From Methylocapsa palsarum (GTDB lineage: Bacteria; Pseudomonadota; Alphaproteobacteria; Rhizobiales; Beijerinckiaceae), in the NCBI RefSeq assembly GCF_900114285.1, contig NZ_FOSN01000001.1, positions 186,001 to 250,000 on the forward strand: a DNA stretch of 64,000 nucleotides, read 5' to 3'. A program made the position numbers and the translations under genes. Positions 44,601 through 52,150 of the stretch are shown here, one piece after another (position 1 is the first letter of the stretch; each line of letters begins with the position of its first letter). Under the pieces are notes generated by a model. The model made no database searches. It was not told the origin of the DNA and was given only the letters and a program-made list of their open reading frames with translations.

Positions 44601-44739
44601 GCTGATCAGTCAGATGCTGACTTTGTTCACGACGCCTGTCATCTACCTCGCCTTCGAATCTCTTCGCAGCGGGCGCCGGCCCGCGCCCGCAAAACCGCGT
44701 GCGGGCCAGGCAAAAACCCAACCCGCCGCCGCCGAATAG
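41614..44739 (+). CDS. RND multidrug efflux transporter, MdtB/MdtC-like
   Basis: The 1041-residue inner-membrane proton antiporter has the typical TPFIERPVATTLLM start, 12 membrane helices with large periplasmic loops after the first and seventh, and the paired aspartates of the proton relay in GFVVDDAIVMLENIYRH. PLPQIDFPTLQV and GKxNGIMMVDFAI-like sequence (KKNGIMMVDFAIVAQ) place it with MdtB/MdtC/MuxB pumps. The start is TTG, 4 bp past the adaptor. No second RND gene or outer-membrane channel gene follows, so the system is a reduced one, and its adaptor carries a stop. Confidence 0.93.
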   Translation: MSFSTPFIERPVATTLLMVAVTLLGLVSVPQLPIAPLPQIDFPTLQVTANLPGADPVTVASSVTSPLERQFSQISGLTQLTSTSTLGSSSIVLQFDLDRSFDGAAQDVQAAINAAAGTLPKNLPAPPVYRRSNPADFPILVLSVTSDTLPLEVVDDYADNVIAQQLSRILGVGQVMIQGERKPAVRVQVDPLKLAATGLSLEDVRGSIVNATADAPKGSIETDRRSFAVYANDQLTDAAKWNDVIIAYRNGAPVRIRDIGAAIDSVENVRSMAWANGRQAIVLPIFKLPGANVIDTVARIKAALPLLQASGPPAMKLAVVVDRTITIHAAVADIVKTLFITIALVVLVIFVFLGNIRATLIPSVAVPLSLLGACALMYVCGFSLDNLSLMALTISVGFVVDDAIVMLENIYRHIEAGMSPKQAALKGAAEISFTIISISLSLVAIFIPILMMSGIVGRLLRGFSITVALTIFVSAVVSLTLTPMMCARTLDRKSLKSSGGVLRAFEAAFSALHAGYAKGLDFVLMRQRTALLVFFATVAVTGSLYVVIPKGFLPQQDTGVIYGTIESAEDVSFSEMTKRELAVTDIISNDPDVTGWTSSLGSIGSSSANNGFIRIGLKPHGERRASADEIMARLRQKIAGLQGVALFMQSPQELNVGGRTSRTQYQYTIEHADIDELNHWAPLILGRLKSLPELRDVTSDQQSHGAAIDVVIDRDRASRFGILPQVIDDTLYDAFGQRQVTQFFTQLNNYHVIEEVLPDLQGRLDTFEKIYITSPSTGRQAPLSTFAHVSSDRIGFLSVNHQGQFPAVTISFNLAPGVALGQAVDAINAAEAAIGAPEALIRGFQGSAQAFQKAVASQPYLILAALVAAYIILGVLYESFIHPLTILSTLPSAGAGALIFLMVLGYDMSLIALIGILLLIGIVKKNGIMMVDFAIVAQRDRGLSPQEAIREACLLRFRPIMMTTLAAILGAVPLMFGSGAGSELRQPLGAAMVGGLLISQMLTLFTTPVIYLAFESLRSGRRPAPAKPRAGQAKTQPAAAE

Positions 44740-44751
44740 AAGAGAGCCGCC

Positions 44752-44800
44752 GGAGGGAGAACAGTCTCAGAGGCGTTCACGACGCGGCGCCTCTCCCTCC
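44752..44800. terminator. Inverted repeat between converging RND and DUF3455 genes
   Basis: GGAGGGAGA and TCTCCCTCC pair across 31 nt, with an alternative inner GAGGCG/CGCCTC stem. There are no T-runs. It lies exactly between the two converging genes. Confidence 0.4.
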
Positions 44801-44807
44801 ATCCGCT

Positions 44808-45320
44808 TCAGGTTCCGTAGAACTGATAGGTCGCCGAATAACGGACGCGGGCGACCTGCCCGATGTGGGCGGCGTCGCAACTCTCGGCGGGCTCCGCGCC
44901 GCCCTTGGTGTCGATCCGGCGGACGGCTACGGCGTTGGCGAAACGACCGCCCCCTTGATGCGATGTGACGCGCAAGAGCAGCCAGGGGATCGCCCCTTTC
45001 TGCGGCGCGGACTGTTTCGCGACGACTTCGCCCTTGATCGCCGAGCCGTCGCCGAGGGTCCAGGTTGGTCCTGCGCCATGCGCGCCGATCTGCTGTCCAT
45101 GGACGTCGAACAAGGTCGCCTGCGGGGCGGAAATCGTCCAGGCGTAGGAAGGGTCTTTGCCGGAAACGTCTTTGGGCAGGCAGGAGTAGATCTGGACGCC
45201 GTCCGCTTCCGCGGAGAAGAGAAGCGTCGTTCCCGTGGGCGGCGTCAGCGCTTCCCCGGCATGGCCCGCCGCGACCAGGCTGCAAAAGGCGGCGGACCAG
45301 ACAAAAAGCCTCATATTCAT
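44808..45320 (-). CDS. DUF3455 family exported protein
   Basis: The 170-residue product has a signal peptide (GHA-GEA), then the DUF3455 pattern: ADGVQIYSCLP, YAWTISAPQATLFD, QIGAHGAGPTW, SAIKGEVVAKQSAP, IPWLLLRVTSHQGGGRFANA and VRRIDTKGGAEPAESCDAAH. Two cysteines may pair. Members occur in bacteria and fungi with no established function. It stands alone on the minus strand, 128 bp before the metallo-hydrolase gene's stop. Confidence 0.85.
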   Translation of the reverse strand: MNMRLFVWSAAFCSLVAAGHAGEALTPPTGTTLLFSAEADGVQIYSCLPKDVSGKDPSYAWTISAPQATLFDVHGQQIGAHGAGPTWTLGDGSAIKGEVVAKQSAPQKGAIPWLLLRVTSHQGGGRFANAVAVRRIDTKGGAEPAESCDAAHIGQVARVRYSATYQFYGT

Positions 45321-45448
45321 TCCTCCAGAGCCAGGCTTTGCGATTTCGCCGTTGTGACGAAATCGCCGATGTTTTGGTGTAAGGCGGTTACAAAAACTGG
45401 ACGGAATCGCGTTGCGAGTCCGCCCAGGGTTTCCTCGGCCGTCCGGCG

Positions 45449-46915
45449 CTAGTTTGTCGCAGGACCGATGAATGCGCGCAGATCGGCGAGCGTGACCACG
45501 CCCGGACCATGCAGGGCCGCAATCTGGTTGACGTCCAATTTGAGCTTCTGGATCGTCTCGTAAAGATTGACCGAATAAGGGTTCACCGACGGCGGCGGCG
45601 GAGCATTCGGAGGAAGCGGCGTGTAGGCGTCAGCCTCGATCAGGATTTTCTCCGCAGGGAGGTAGACGAGGGCGAGGTCGTCGCTGTGTCCGTTGCCGGC
45701 GATCCGGTGGATCTGGATGGTCCGCGACCCGTCGAACAGAAAATCCTTGTCGGCGTAGGTCTCGAATTTGGCGGTTTTTTGCGACTTCGCGAGCCGGTCC
45801 GGGTTGAGCGTGCGGGGCGCGGCCCAAGCCTTTTCGAAATAGGGTTTATCGAGCTCATGCGCAACGATGATTGCGTCCGCGTCGACGAAGGTGCGCAATC
45901 CGCCCGAATGGTCGAAATGAACATGGCTCGCGACGACGAACTTGACGGGCTTGTTGGGAATGATCTCCTTGATCTTGTCGATCACGGCGAGCGAGCGCTC
46001 CTCGTTGAGCGGAGCTTCGATCAGAACGACATGATCGCGCTGCTCGATCGCGACGCTGTGGTGAGTTCCGCCGGTGAGGTAGTAGACGCCGTCGGCCAGC
46101 TTGTTGGAGACGACATTCGTCTGCGGCGCGCTCACAAGAGCCTGCGGGACGGGAATGTCGACCGGAGGGTTCAGTTTCACCGCGGCGACATTCAGGTCGA
46201 GCACCGGATGGCCGCCCTCGATACGGGCGATATGAGCGGGAAACGAAACCCCGGCGAAATCCTTGTAGTCGCGGAAACTCGTCTCCACCAGGGTGTCGCC
46301 GAGCACAGGGTTGTCAATCCAGGTGCGGACCGTCTCGAGCTGGTTCTTGTCGTTGATCGTCCCTGAGTAGCGGTATTTTCCCCCGGCGGTGAACGAGACT
46401 TCCACGTTCGCGCCCGAAGGCTCCGACTTTGCGTTGGCGGCGAGCGCCGCTTTCAGAAATCCCTGAGGCGTCGCCCAGATTTCCGCAATGCGCTCCTCGA
46501 CCGCGGCAGGTTGCGCCGTCGCGACCGGAGCCGTTCCCGGCGGCGAGTTCGGCGGCGGCGCGAGGGTCCAGGCCTGCGCGCCGTTGACATAAAGATCGGG
46601 CTTCTGTTCGACCGGGGCCGGCCGCTGGCGGCCAGGCTCGATCGTTTGCCTGCGGACGATCTGCACCCGGGCGCTTGGCGCGTCGTAATTGATGCTGGCG
46701 GTATAGCTGCTGACGTCGAACTGCGGCCAGGGCAGGGTTGGATTAGGAGCCTGCCCGAACTGGAACCATCGCCCCGAGCCGGAAAACTCGATGGCTTTTG
46801 CATTGGCGGCGCCGACCGCGGCGGCCGCCTCCTGCAACGAGGCGGCGTTCGAGGGCGACGCCGCAAGTGTTATGGCGAGCGCCAGCCCGCCAATCGGGAA
46901 GAGGGCCTTTTGCAT
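45449..46915 (-). CDS. Exported metallo-beta-lactamase-fold hydrolase with long N-terminal domain
   Basis: The 488-residue product has a signal peptide (SNA-ASL), a region of about 220 residues without a motif I know, rich in beta-strand (YTASINYDAPSARVQIVRRQ, RTWIDNPVLGDTLVETSF), and a C-terminal metallo-beta-lactamase domain with HVHFDHSGG, GNGHSDD and LHGPG as metal ligands. The build recalls exported MBL proteins beside quinoprotein or cytochrome systems, but the substrate is unknown. AAGGAG lies 5 nt before the ATG. The shared 15-bp element is directly upstream of that site. Confidence 0.88.
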   Translation of the reverse strand: MQKALFPIGGLALAITLAASPSNAASLQEAAAAVGAANAKAIEFSGSGRWFQFGQAPNPTLPWPQFDVSSYTASINYDAPSARVQIVRRQTIEPGRQRPAPVEQKPDLYVNGAQAWTLAPPPNSPPGTAPVATAQPAAVEERIAEIWATPQGFLKAALAANAKSEPSGANVEVSFTAGGKYRYSGTINDKNQLETVRTWIDNPVLGDTLVETSFRDYKDFAGVSFPAHIARIEGGHPVLDLNVAAVKLNPPVDIPVPQALVSAPQTNVVSNKLADGVYYLTGGTHHSVAIEQRDHVVLIEAPLNEERSLAVIDKIKEIIPNKPVKFVVASHVHFDHSGGLRTFVDADAIIVAHELDKPYFEKAWAAPRTLNPDRLAKSQKTAKFETYADKDFLFDGSRTIQIHRIAGNGHSDDLALVYLPAEKILIEADAYTPLPPNAPPPPSVNPYSVNLYETIQKLKLDVNQIAALHGPGVVTLADLRAFIGPATN

Positions 46916-47287
46916 CGAAACTCCTTTGTCTATAAAACTACTAAACTAGTAGACAAAAGCATCGCGAGCGGAGTGCGTCAAGCGGGACATGAAAGGGAAG
47001 ACACTTATTTCGACGATCGAAGGCGGGCCTTCTCAGATTGGATGCGGGAGGCGCCTGCGACGGCTTGCGTCCAGTGAGCTCTTGCGCTCACGATCCAAAG
47101 AGCGTTCGTCTTGAAGGGGCCTACGCTATAAGCGGAGAGAAGGCTTCGCTGCATTTAAATCAAAAAGAGAGAATTTCAGATCAGGATCTACCGCCCGACA
47201 GACCGAGGCGAGGCCGCGTCAGGCCGCGGCGCTCGAGGCGGGTGCCCTGCGCGCGTAATTCGTCCCTGCAATGAGTGAGGTTTCCTG
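46916..47287. other. Divergent region between metallo-hydrolase and carbonic anhydrase genes
   Basis: The first 45 bp hold site 2 of the shared element. The rest has no gene I can support; a 78-codon plus-strand frame over 47038-47274 has no start signal and no family pattern. The carbonic anhydrase promoter should lie here, but I cannot place it. Confidence 0.4.
46929..46956 (-). promoter_or_regulatory. Shared 15-bp element, site 2, within a palindrome
   Basis: On the minus strand TTGTCT (46956-46951) is 16 bp from TATAGA (46934-46929), and TAGTAGTTTTATAGA matches site 1 at 14 of 15 bases. CTACTA-AAC-TAGTAG (46938-46952) is a perfect inverted repeat. The TATAGA is very close to the ribosome binding site (46926-46921), so the true -10 may lie elsewhere and this may be an operator only. 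Confidence 0.55.
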
Positions 47288-48049
47288 ATGTGCCGTGACT
47301 GCGTCTCTTATGTGAATCAGGGCGGCTTTTTGCCGAGGCGGGACGTTCTGAAGCTGGCTGGAGGGTTTGCCGCCAGCCTGGCCTTGTCCGGCCTCGTCGC
47401 GCCAGGCGTCGCGGCCGCAAAAGAAAAAAAAGAGAAGAAAGCGCCGCCCAAGCCCGAAAACATCGTCTCTCCGGACGCCGCGCTCGAACGGCTGCTAAAG
47501 GGCAACGGGCGCTATGTCGACGGCGTCTCAAAACGGCATGATTTCAAACATGAGCGCGAAGCCCTCGCAAAGGGCCAGAACCCTTTCGCAGGCATCCTGA
47601 GCTGCGCGGATTCCCGGATCGCTCCGGAATACGCCTTCGACACCGGCCGGGGCGATCTGTTCGTGTGTCGGGTGGCCGGCAATTTCGCCAACGAAGACAC
47701 GATCGCTAGCTTCGAATACGCCATTCATGTTCTGAAAACGCCGCTTCTGATGGTGCTTGGGCACGCGGCCTGCGGCGCCGTGGACGCCGCGATCACCTCA
47801 ATCAGAGACAATTCGACGCTTCCGGGACATCTCCCTTCGCTGGTCGAGGCCCTTGCTCCGGCGGTGCGCGGCGCGATGAACCAATCCGGCTCCCAGCTCG
47901 ACAACACGATCAGGCAAAACGTCGTTCTCAACGTGGAGAAACTGAAAACGGCGACCCCGATCATCAGCAAGGCGGTTGATGAGGGGAAGGTTAAGATCGT
48001 CGGAGGAATTTACAATCTGGAGAATGGGAAGGTGGCGCTCGTAGGCTGA
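47288..48049 (+). CDS. Beta-carbonic anhydrase with Tat signal
   Basis: The enzyme interconverts CO2 and bicarbonate. The 253-residue product has zinc ligands in SCADSR and GHAACGAVDAA with the Asp-Arg dyad, and FVCRVAGNF. The N-terminus contains LPRRDVLKLAGG and a hydrophobic stretch to about residue 45, a twin-arginine signal, so it should act in the periplasm; a Lys-rich linker (KEKKEKKAPPKP) follows. Two cysteines (MCRDCV) at the very start are unusual for a Tat signal. Start ATG at 47288 has GTGAGG about 9 nt upstream. Confidence 0.9.
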   Translation: MCRDCVSYVNQGGFLPRRDVLKLAGGFAASLALSGLVAPGVAAAKEKKEKKAPPKPENIVSPDAALERLLKGNGRYVDGVSKRHDFKHEREALAKGQNPFAGILSCADSRIAPEYAFDTGRGDLFVCRVAGNFANEDTIASFEYAIHVLKTPLLMVLGHAACGAVDAAITSIRDNSTLPGHLPSLVEALAPAVRGAMNQSGSQLDNTIRQNVVLNVEKLKTATPIISKAVDEGKVKIVGGIYNLENGKVALVG

Positions 48050-48086
48050 TCGCGGGTTCGCTTCGTCCTCGCTGCGACGTCCTTTC

Positions 48087-48422
48087 CTATTCGTCCTCGC
48101 CGAAGCGGTCTCCGACCAGCGCTTCGATCGCGTCGAGAACCTCGGCCGCCTGAGGTCCGGCGGCGGTGACGGTGATCGTCATGCCGGGTCCGGCGCCGAG
48201 CGTCAGAATGCCCATGATCGAGGTGCCGCCCACGGTTTCGCCGCAACGGCCGACCGTGACGGCGGCCTCGAACCGGTCGACGCATTGCACGAATTTCGCG
48301 GTCGCACGGGCATGAAGTCCCTTGCGGTTGATGATTTTTATGGCGCGGACGAGCGCGCCCTCGGGAGGATCGAAATCCGGGTGGCTGTCTTCTTCGGCTC
48401 TGGCTGCGTCGTCCGGATTCAT
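48087..48422 (-). CDS. ptsH: HPr phosphocarrier protein
   Basis: HPr relays phosphate from enzyme I to EIIA proteins and is a regulatory target of HPr kinase. The 111-residue product has the phosphorylated His37 in NRKGLHARA and the regulatory Ser68 in GGTSIMGIL, with an acidic N-terminal extension of about 22 residues compared with E. coli HPr. It begins in an ATGA overlap with the EIIA gene. No enzyme I, EIIB or EIIC is in the window, so the system is probably regulatory and not a sugar transporter. Confidence 0.95.
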   Translation of the reverse strand: MNPDDAARAEEDSHPDFDPPEGALVRAIKIINRKGLHARATAKFVQCVDRFEAAVTVGRCGETVGGTSIMGILTLGAGPGMTITVTAAGPQAAEVLDAIEALVGDRFGEDE

Positions 48423-48820
48423 TGACCGCTCAGGAATTTGCTCGCGACATAAATATATTTGCGGCCTGCATCCTGAGCCTGAACGACAGCCTGCTCCAGC
48501 GTCGCCCCTTCCCGGACCGAGGCCAGCTTGATCAGCATAGGCAAATTGATGCCGGCGACAACCTCGATATGCGCGCCGTTCATCACCGAGATCGCGAGAT
48601 TCGAGGGCGTCCCGCCGAACATATCGGTCAGCACCACCACGCCGCAGCCGCTGTCGACCTGACCGACCGCGGCGACGATGTCCTTGCGTCGCTGTTCGAT
48701 GTCGTCGTCGGGGCCGATCGAGATGGTTTCAACCTGCTTCTGCGGACCGACCACATGCTCCATCGCGGCGCGGAACTCGGTCGCGAGGTGGCCATGGGTC
48801 ACGAGGACCATACCTATCAT
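48419..48820 (-). CDS. PTS EIIA component, mannose type
   Basis: The 133-residue product accepts phosphate from HPr on His9 (VTHGHLA) and has the DMFGGTPSNL motif of mannose-family EIIA. It matches the ManX/EIIA-Man homologue linked to hprK and chvGI in rhizobia. The ATG at 48820 matches family starts; 52 upstream codons in frame are discarded. The stop overlaps ptsH by 4 nt. The 248 bp to hprK contain the hprK terminator. Confidence 0.92.
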   Translation of the reverse strand: MIGMVLVTHGHLATEFRAAMEHVVGPQKQVETISIGPDDDIEQRRKDIVAAVGQVDSGCGVVVLTDMFGGTPSNLAISVMNGAHIEVVAGINLPMLIKLASVREGATLEQAVVQAQDAGRKYIYVASKFLSGQ

Positions 48821-49029
48821 CGGATGCGCCCGTTCATCGGAGTTTTGGTTGATGAGCCGTGAGGGAGGTGCGGCAAGGAAAAGACCACGCTTTTGAATAG
48901 GCCAGGACGACGGGGATTCCGTTGGAAAGAAAATCTGGCGGGCGGCGAAGGTCCTGTTAAATGGACCTCTTTTCAACCTCTTGAAAGCGAAGAAATTCTA
49001 TTTTGTGCGTTGCGGGCGTCTTGGCAAGC

Positions 49030-49057
49030 AAAAAAACGCCAAGTTCCCGATAGGCGT
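49030..49057 (-). terminator. Rho-independent terminator after hprK
   Basis: On the minus strand ACGCC (49057-49053) pairs with GGCGT (49040-49036) across a 12-nt loop and runs into seven T residues (49036-49030), 12 bp past the hprK stop. It would separate chvI-chvG-hprK from EIIA-ptsH. The stem is short. Confidence 0.55.
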
Positions 49058-49068
49058 GCTCAGACGTG

Positions 49069-49587
49069 TCACTCATGGATCAGGCATGTGACGCAGGAAT
49101 GATTTAACCAGCCAAGACGACGCAGGACCGTCGCAGCGCAGTCGCTCCAGGAGGTCTCCTGCCGCATGCTGAGATGTTCCAGTTCAACGCCTTCAAGGCT
49201 GGCGCGGTCGTCATCGGGCTCCGGGTAACGCGGCGGCCCTTGTTGCGCCGGAACAAGATCGATCAAGAGCCGGACGACGGCCGCCGTCAAGACCGGAACG
49301 CGCAATATCCCCTCTCCGCGCCGTTCGATTTTGCCCTCGATGCGCGAATGTCCTCTGGCGATCAGCCGGGCGCCGCGTTTTCGAAGCTCGATCCGGTCAT
49401 CGCCGACAAGCCGGGCGAACAATCCGGCGGTTTCCGCCGCGCCGATTAAAGCGAGGGCGAGACTGCTTTTTCCGGCGCCGGACGCGCCGCGGATCAGAAC
49501 GCCCGCCTCGGCGATGACGACGGCGGTGGCGTGAATGAAACCCCGCTCCGGCGCCTGCCGGGGGGAGGATTGGGGCACGTCGCTCAT
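49069..49587 (-). CDS. hprK: HPr kinase/phosphorylase, short alphaproteobacterial form
   Basis: HprK phosphorylates HPr on its regulatory serine. The 172-residue product contains only the catalytic domain: Walker A GASGAGKSS (about residues 34-42), the VGDDRIEL segment and RGHSRIEGKIE. The N-terminal half of Gram-positive HprK is absent, as usual in Hyphomicrobiales. Start and chvG stop overlap by 4 nt. The C-terminus (WLNHSCVTCLIHE) has two cysteines. Confidence 0.92.
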   Translation of the reverse strand: MSDVPQSSPRQAPERGFIHATAVVIAEAGVLIRGASGAGKSSLALALIGAAETAGLFARLVGDDRIELRKRGARLIARGHSRIEGKIERRGEGILRVPVLTAAVVRLLIDLVPAQQGPPRYPEPDDDRASLEGVELEHLSMRQETSWSDCAATVLRRLGWLNHSCVTCLIHE

Positions 49588-51422
49588 CGGGCCTCTGGCA
49601 GCCAGATCATGAACCGCGCTCCAAGGACCGGACGCTCGCCGTCGGCGCCCTTGGGCCCGATGCGGTTGATCGCGGTCACCCGGCCGCCGTGGGCCTCGAT
49701 GATCTGGCGGGAAATCGACAAGCCAAGGCCCGAGTTCTGACCAAATCCCTGTTCCGGCCTGTCGGTGTAGAACCGCTCGAATATTCGCTCGAAGGCGTCG
49801 GCCGGTATGCCGGGTCCGTCATCGTCGATGATCACCTCGAAACCGTCCCGGGATTCGCCGTTGGGCGCGTAATCCTTGGCCGCGCGCACGACCACCCGGA
49901 CGCTGCCGCCCCGGTTCGAGAACGACCGCGCGTTGTCGATCAGGTTGTTGAACACCTGGCCGATGCGAGAATCATGGCCAAGCACCCGGAATGTCATCTG
50001 CCGGCCCGCGTCGAAGGGCGCGTGCCGGATGACGGCGAGGCTGACCCTGACGCCATCGTCGGAGCCGACCTGATTCGCCATGGAGACGACCGCATCGAGG
50101 ACGCGGTCGAGATCGACCGGCTCCATATCGGCCCGCGCGAGTTCGGCGTCGAGCCGGGACGCATCGGAAATATCGCTGATGAGACGGTCGAGCCGGCGCA
50201 CGTCGTGGTGGATCACGTCGAGCAGGCGCTGGCGCGATTCTTCCTTGCGGGCGATGGGCAGGGTCTCGACGGCGCTGCGCAGCGAGGTCAGCGGGTTCTT
50301 CAATTCATGGGCGACGTCGGCGGCGAAGCTCTCGATCGCCTCGATACGGTCGTAAAGCGCCTTGGTCATGTCGCGCAGGGCGCCGGACAGATGACCGATT
50401 TCGTCCGAACGGTCGGTAAAGTCGGGAATTTCGCGGCGCGACTTGGTGCCGCGCCGGACCCGTTCCGCCGCTTCGGCGAGGCGACGAATCGGCTCGGCGA
50501 TGGTTCCGGCGATGAACAGCGACAGCATGAACATGATGATCGCCGACACGGCGAAAACCCGGACGAGCGCCCATCGCTCCGAGGTGATGATCTCATCGAT
50601 GTCGCCGCCCTGGGTCGACAGCAAAAGCGCGCCGCGGACCACGCGGAACCGCTGAATCGGCGCCGCCACCGAGACGATCGTCTCGCCCTTGGCGTTGACC
50701 CGGACAATCGACCGCGCCGTACCGCCGAGGGCGCTCGCGACTTCGAGGTAGCTTTTGCCGTTTGCGGCGCCGGCGTCGTCATAGAGCGGCAGCTGAGGAC
50801 GCCCGGCGAGGGCCTTGAGTTTGTTCCAGAGCAGGTCGATCAGCGTCTCGGCCTGCTGATCGGCCGCGGCGGGCAGGTCAAACCGCAAAATATTGGAGCG
50901 GCTGGTGAGCGACCGCGAATCGAGCAGCATGTAGCCGTCGCGATCATAAAGACGCGCTCGCGTCTTTGTCGGCGAGGCGAGCCGGTGCAGAACGGGACCG
51001 ACGCGTTCAGGATTGATCGAAAATTCGAGCGAGGGCACGATTTCGTCGGCGAGGGCGTAGCTTTCGCCCGGCGCGAGCTGAAGCAGTTTTTCCGGATCGA
51101 TGGTGATCGAGTCGGTTTCGACCGTCGCGGAGGCGGCGATCGCAGCCGCGATAATCTCGCCCTGGGTTTGCAGACTCTGGACCCTGGCGTCGATCAGGCC
51201 TTCGCGGAACTGGTTGAGATAAAGAAAGCCCAGGAGCAGGGCGACGAGGCCGCCGAGATTCAAGACGACGATGCGGCGGGTCAGCGACGAGGAAAATCGC
51301 GAACTCAGCGCGCGCAGAAACCCACGAAAGCGAAACGCGGCGCTCCTCCGCATACGCTTCGCGCGCTGGGCGGAGGTGAGCGTCCTGTCGAAGCTGATCT
51401 CGTCGCGCGCCTCAAGCGTCAT
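49584..51422 (-). CDS. chvG: ChvG (ExoS-type) envelope sensor histidine kinase
   Basis: ChvG senses acid or envelope stress and phosphorylates ChvI. The 612-residue product has helices at about 50-70 and 285-305 flanking a periplasmic sensor domain, a HAMP linker (AEPIRRLAEAAERVRRG), HisKA motif SFAADVAHELKNPLTSLRSA with the phospho-His, and an HATPase with NLIDNARSFS, DDGPGIP and GLGLSISRQIIEAHGG. It lies 33 bp after chvI and overlaps hprK. The arrangement chvI-chvG-hprK-EIIA-ptsH is the conserved rhizobial one. Confidence 0.95.
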   Translation of the reverse strand: MTLEARDEISFDRTLTSAQRAKRMRRSAAFRFRGFLRALSSRFSSSLTRRIVVLNLGGLVALLLGFLYLNQFREGLIDARVQSLQTQGEIIAAAIAASATVETDSITIDPEKLLQLAPGESYALADEIVPSLEFSINPERVGPVLHRLASPTKTRARLYDRDGYMLLDSRSLTSRSNILRFDLPAAADQQAETLIDLLWNKLKALAGRPQLPLYDDAGAANGKSYLEVASALGGTARSIVRVNAKGETIVSVAAPIQRFRVVRGALLLSTQGGDIDEIITSERWALVRVFAVSAIIMFMLSLFIAGTIAEPIRRLAEAAERVRRGTKSRREIPDFTDRSDEIGHLSGALRDMTKALYDRIEAIESFAADVAHELKNPLTSLRSAVETLPIARKEESRQRLLDVIHHDVRRLDRLISDISDASRLDAELARADMEPVDLDRVLDAVVSMANQVGSDDGVRVSLAVIRHAPFDAGRQMTFRVLGHDSRIGQVFNNLIDNARSFSNRGGSVRVVVRAAKDYAPNGESRDGFEVIIDDDGPGIPADAFERIFERFYTDRPEQGFGQNSGLGLSISRQIIEAHGGRVTAINRIGPKGADGERPVLGARFMIWLPEAR

Positions 51423-51454
51423 CTACACCGTGATCCTGGCCCAGGCCGGAGATT

Positions 51455-52150
51455 CTACTCCTTGAAACGGTAACCGACGCCGTAGAGGGTTTCAATCATC
51501 TCGAAGTCATCGTCAACGGCCTTGAATTTCTTGCGCAGCCGCTTGATGTGGCTGTCGATCGTGCGGTCGTCGACATAGACCTGATCGTCGTAGGCGGCGT
51601 CCATAAGCGCGTTGCGGCTCTTGACGACGCCCGGCCTTGTCGCCAGCGCCTGAAGAATGAGGAACTCGGTGACGGTGAGGGTCACCGCATCGTTCTTCCA
51701 GGTGCAGGCGTGGCGTTCCGGGTCCATCTTCAAAAGCCCGCGCTCGAGTATTTTCGCGTCCGCCTCTTTTTGAGCGGTGGGGTCTTTCGGATTGGCGCGG
51801 CGCAGGATCGCCTTGACCCGTTCGACCAGCAGGCGCTGGGAAAACGGCTTGCGGATAAAGTCGTCGGCGCCCATTTTAAGACCGAACAATTCGTCGATCT
51901 CTTCGTCTTTCGAGGTGAGGAAGATGACCGGCAGGTCCGACTTCTGACGCAGACGCCGGAGCAGCTCCATTCCGTCCATCCGGGGCATCTTGATATCGAA
52001 AATCGCCAGATCGGGCGGGTCGCTTCTCAGCCCGTCGAGGGCGGAGGATCCATCGGTATAGGTCTGGACGCGATAGCCTTCGCCTTCAAGAGCGATCGAG
52101 ATGGTGGTCAGGATATTGCGGTCGTCGTCGACCAGTGCAATCATCGGCAT
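51455..52150 (-). CDS. chvI: ChvI response regulator, OmpR type
   Basis: The 231-residue product has a receiver with acidic pocket DDD at 8-10, phosphoacceptor Asp52 in [12 protein letters not shown] and Lys in [11 protein letters not shown], then a winged-helix DNA-binding domain ending [14 protein letters not shown] and [12 protein letters not shown]. The ATG at 52150 gives the family start [13 protein letters not shown]; the frame continues 54 nt upstream without need. It controls envelope, motility and exopolysaccharide genes in rhizobia. Confidence 0.95.
   Translation of the reverse strand: MPMIALVDDDRNILTTISIALEGEGYRVQTYTDGSSALDGLRSDPPDLAIFDIKMPRMDGMELLRRLRQKSDLPVIFLTSKDEEIDELFGLKMGADDFIRKPFSQRLLVERVKAILRRANPKDPTAQKEADAKILERGLLKMDPERHACTWKNDAVTLTVTEFLILQALATRPGVVKSRNALMDAAYDDQVYVDDRTIDSHIKRLRKKFKAVDDDFEMIETLYGVGYRFKE

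Noticed and set aside
48820-49068. Possible extra gene between hprK and the EIIA gene
   Set aside because: The in-frame extension of EIIA upstream of 48820 has no family similarity, and the stretch contains the hprK terminator.
49689-51473. A 594-codon plus-strand frame
   Set aside because: It mirrors chvG codon by codon; the minus-strand product has complete kinase motifs while this one has none.
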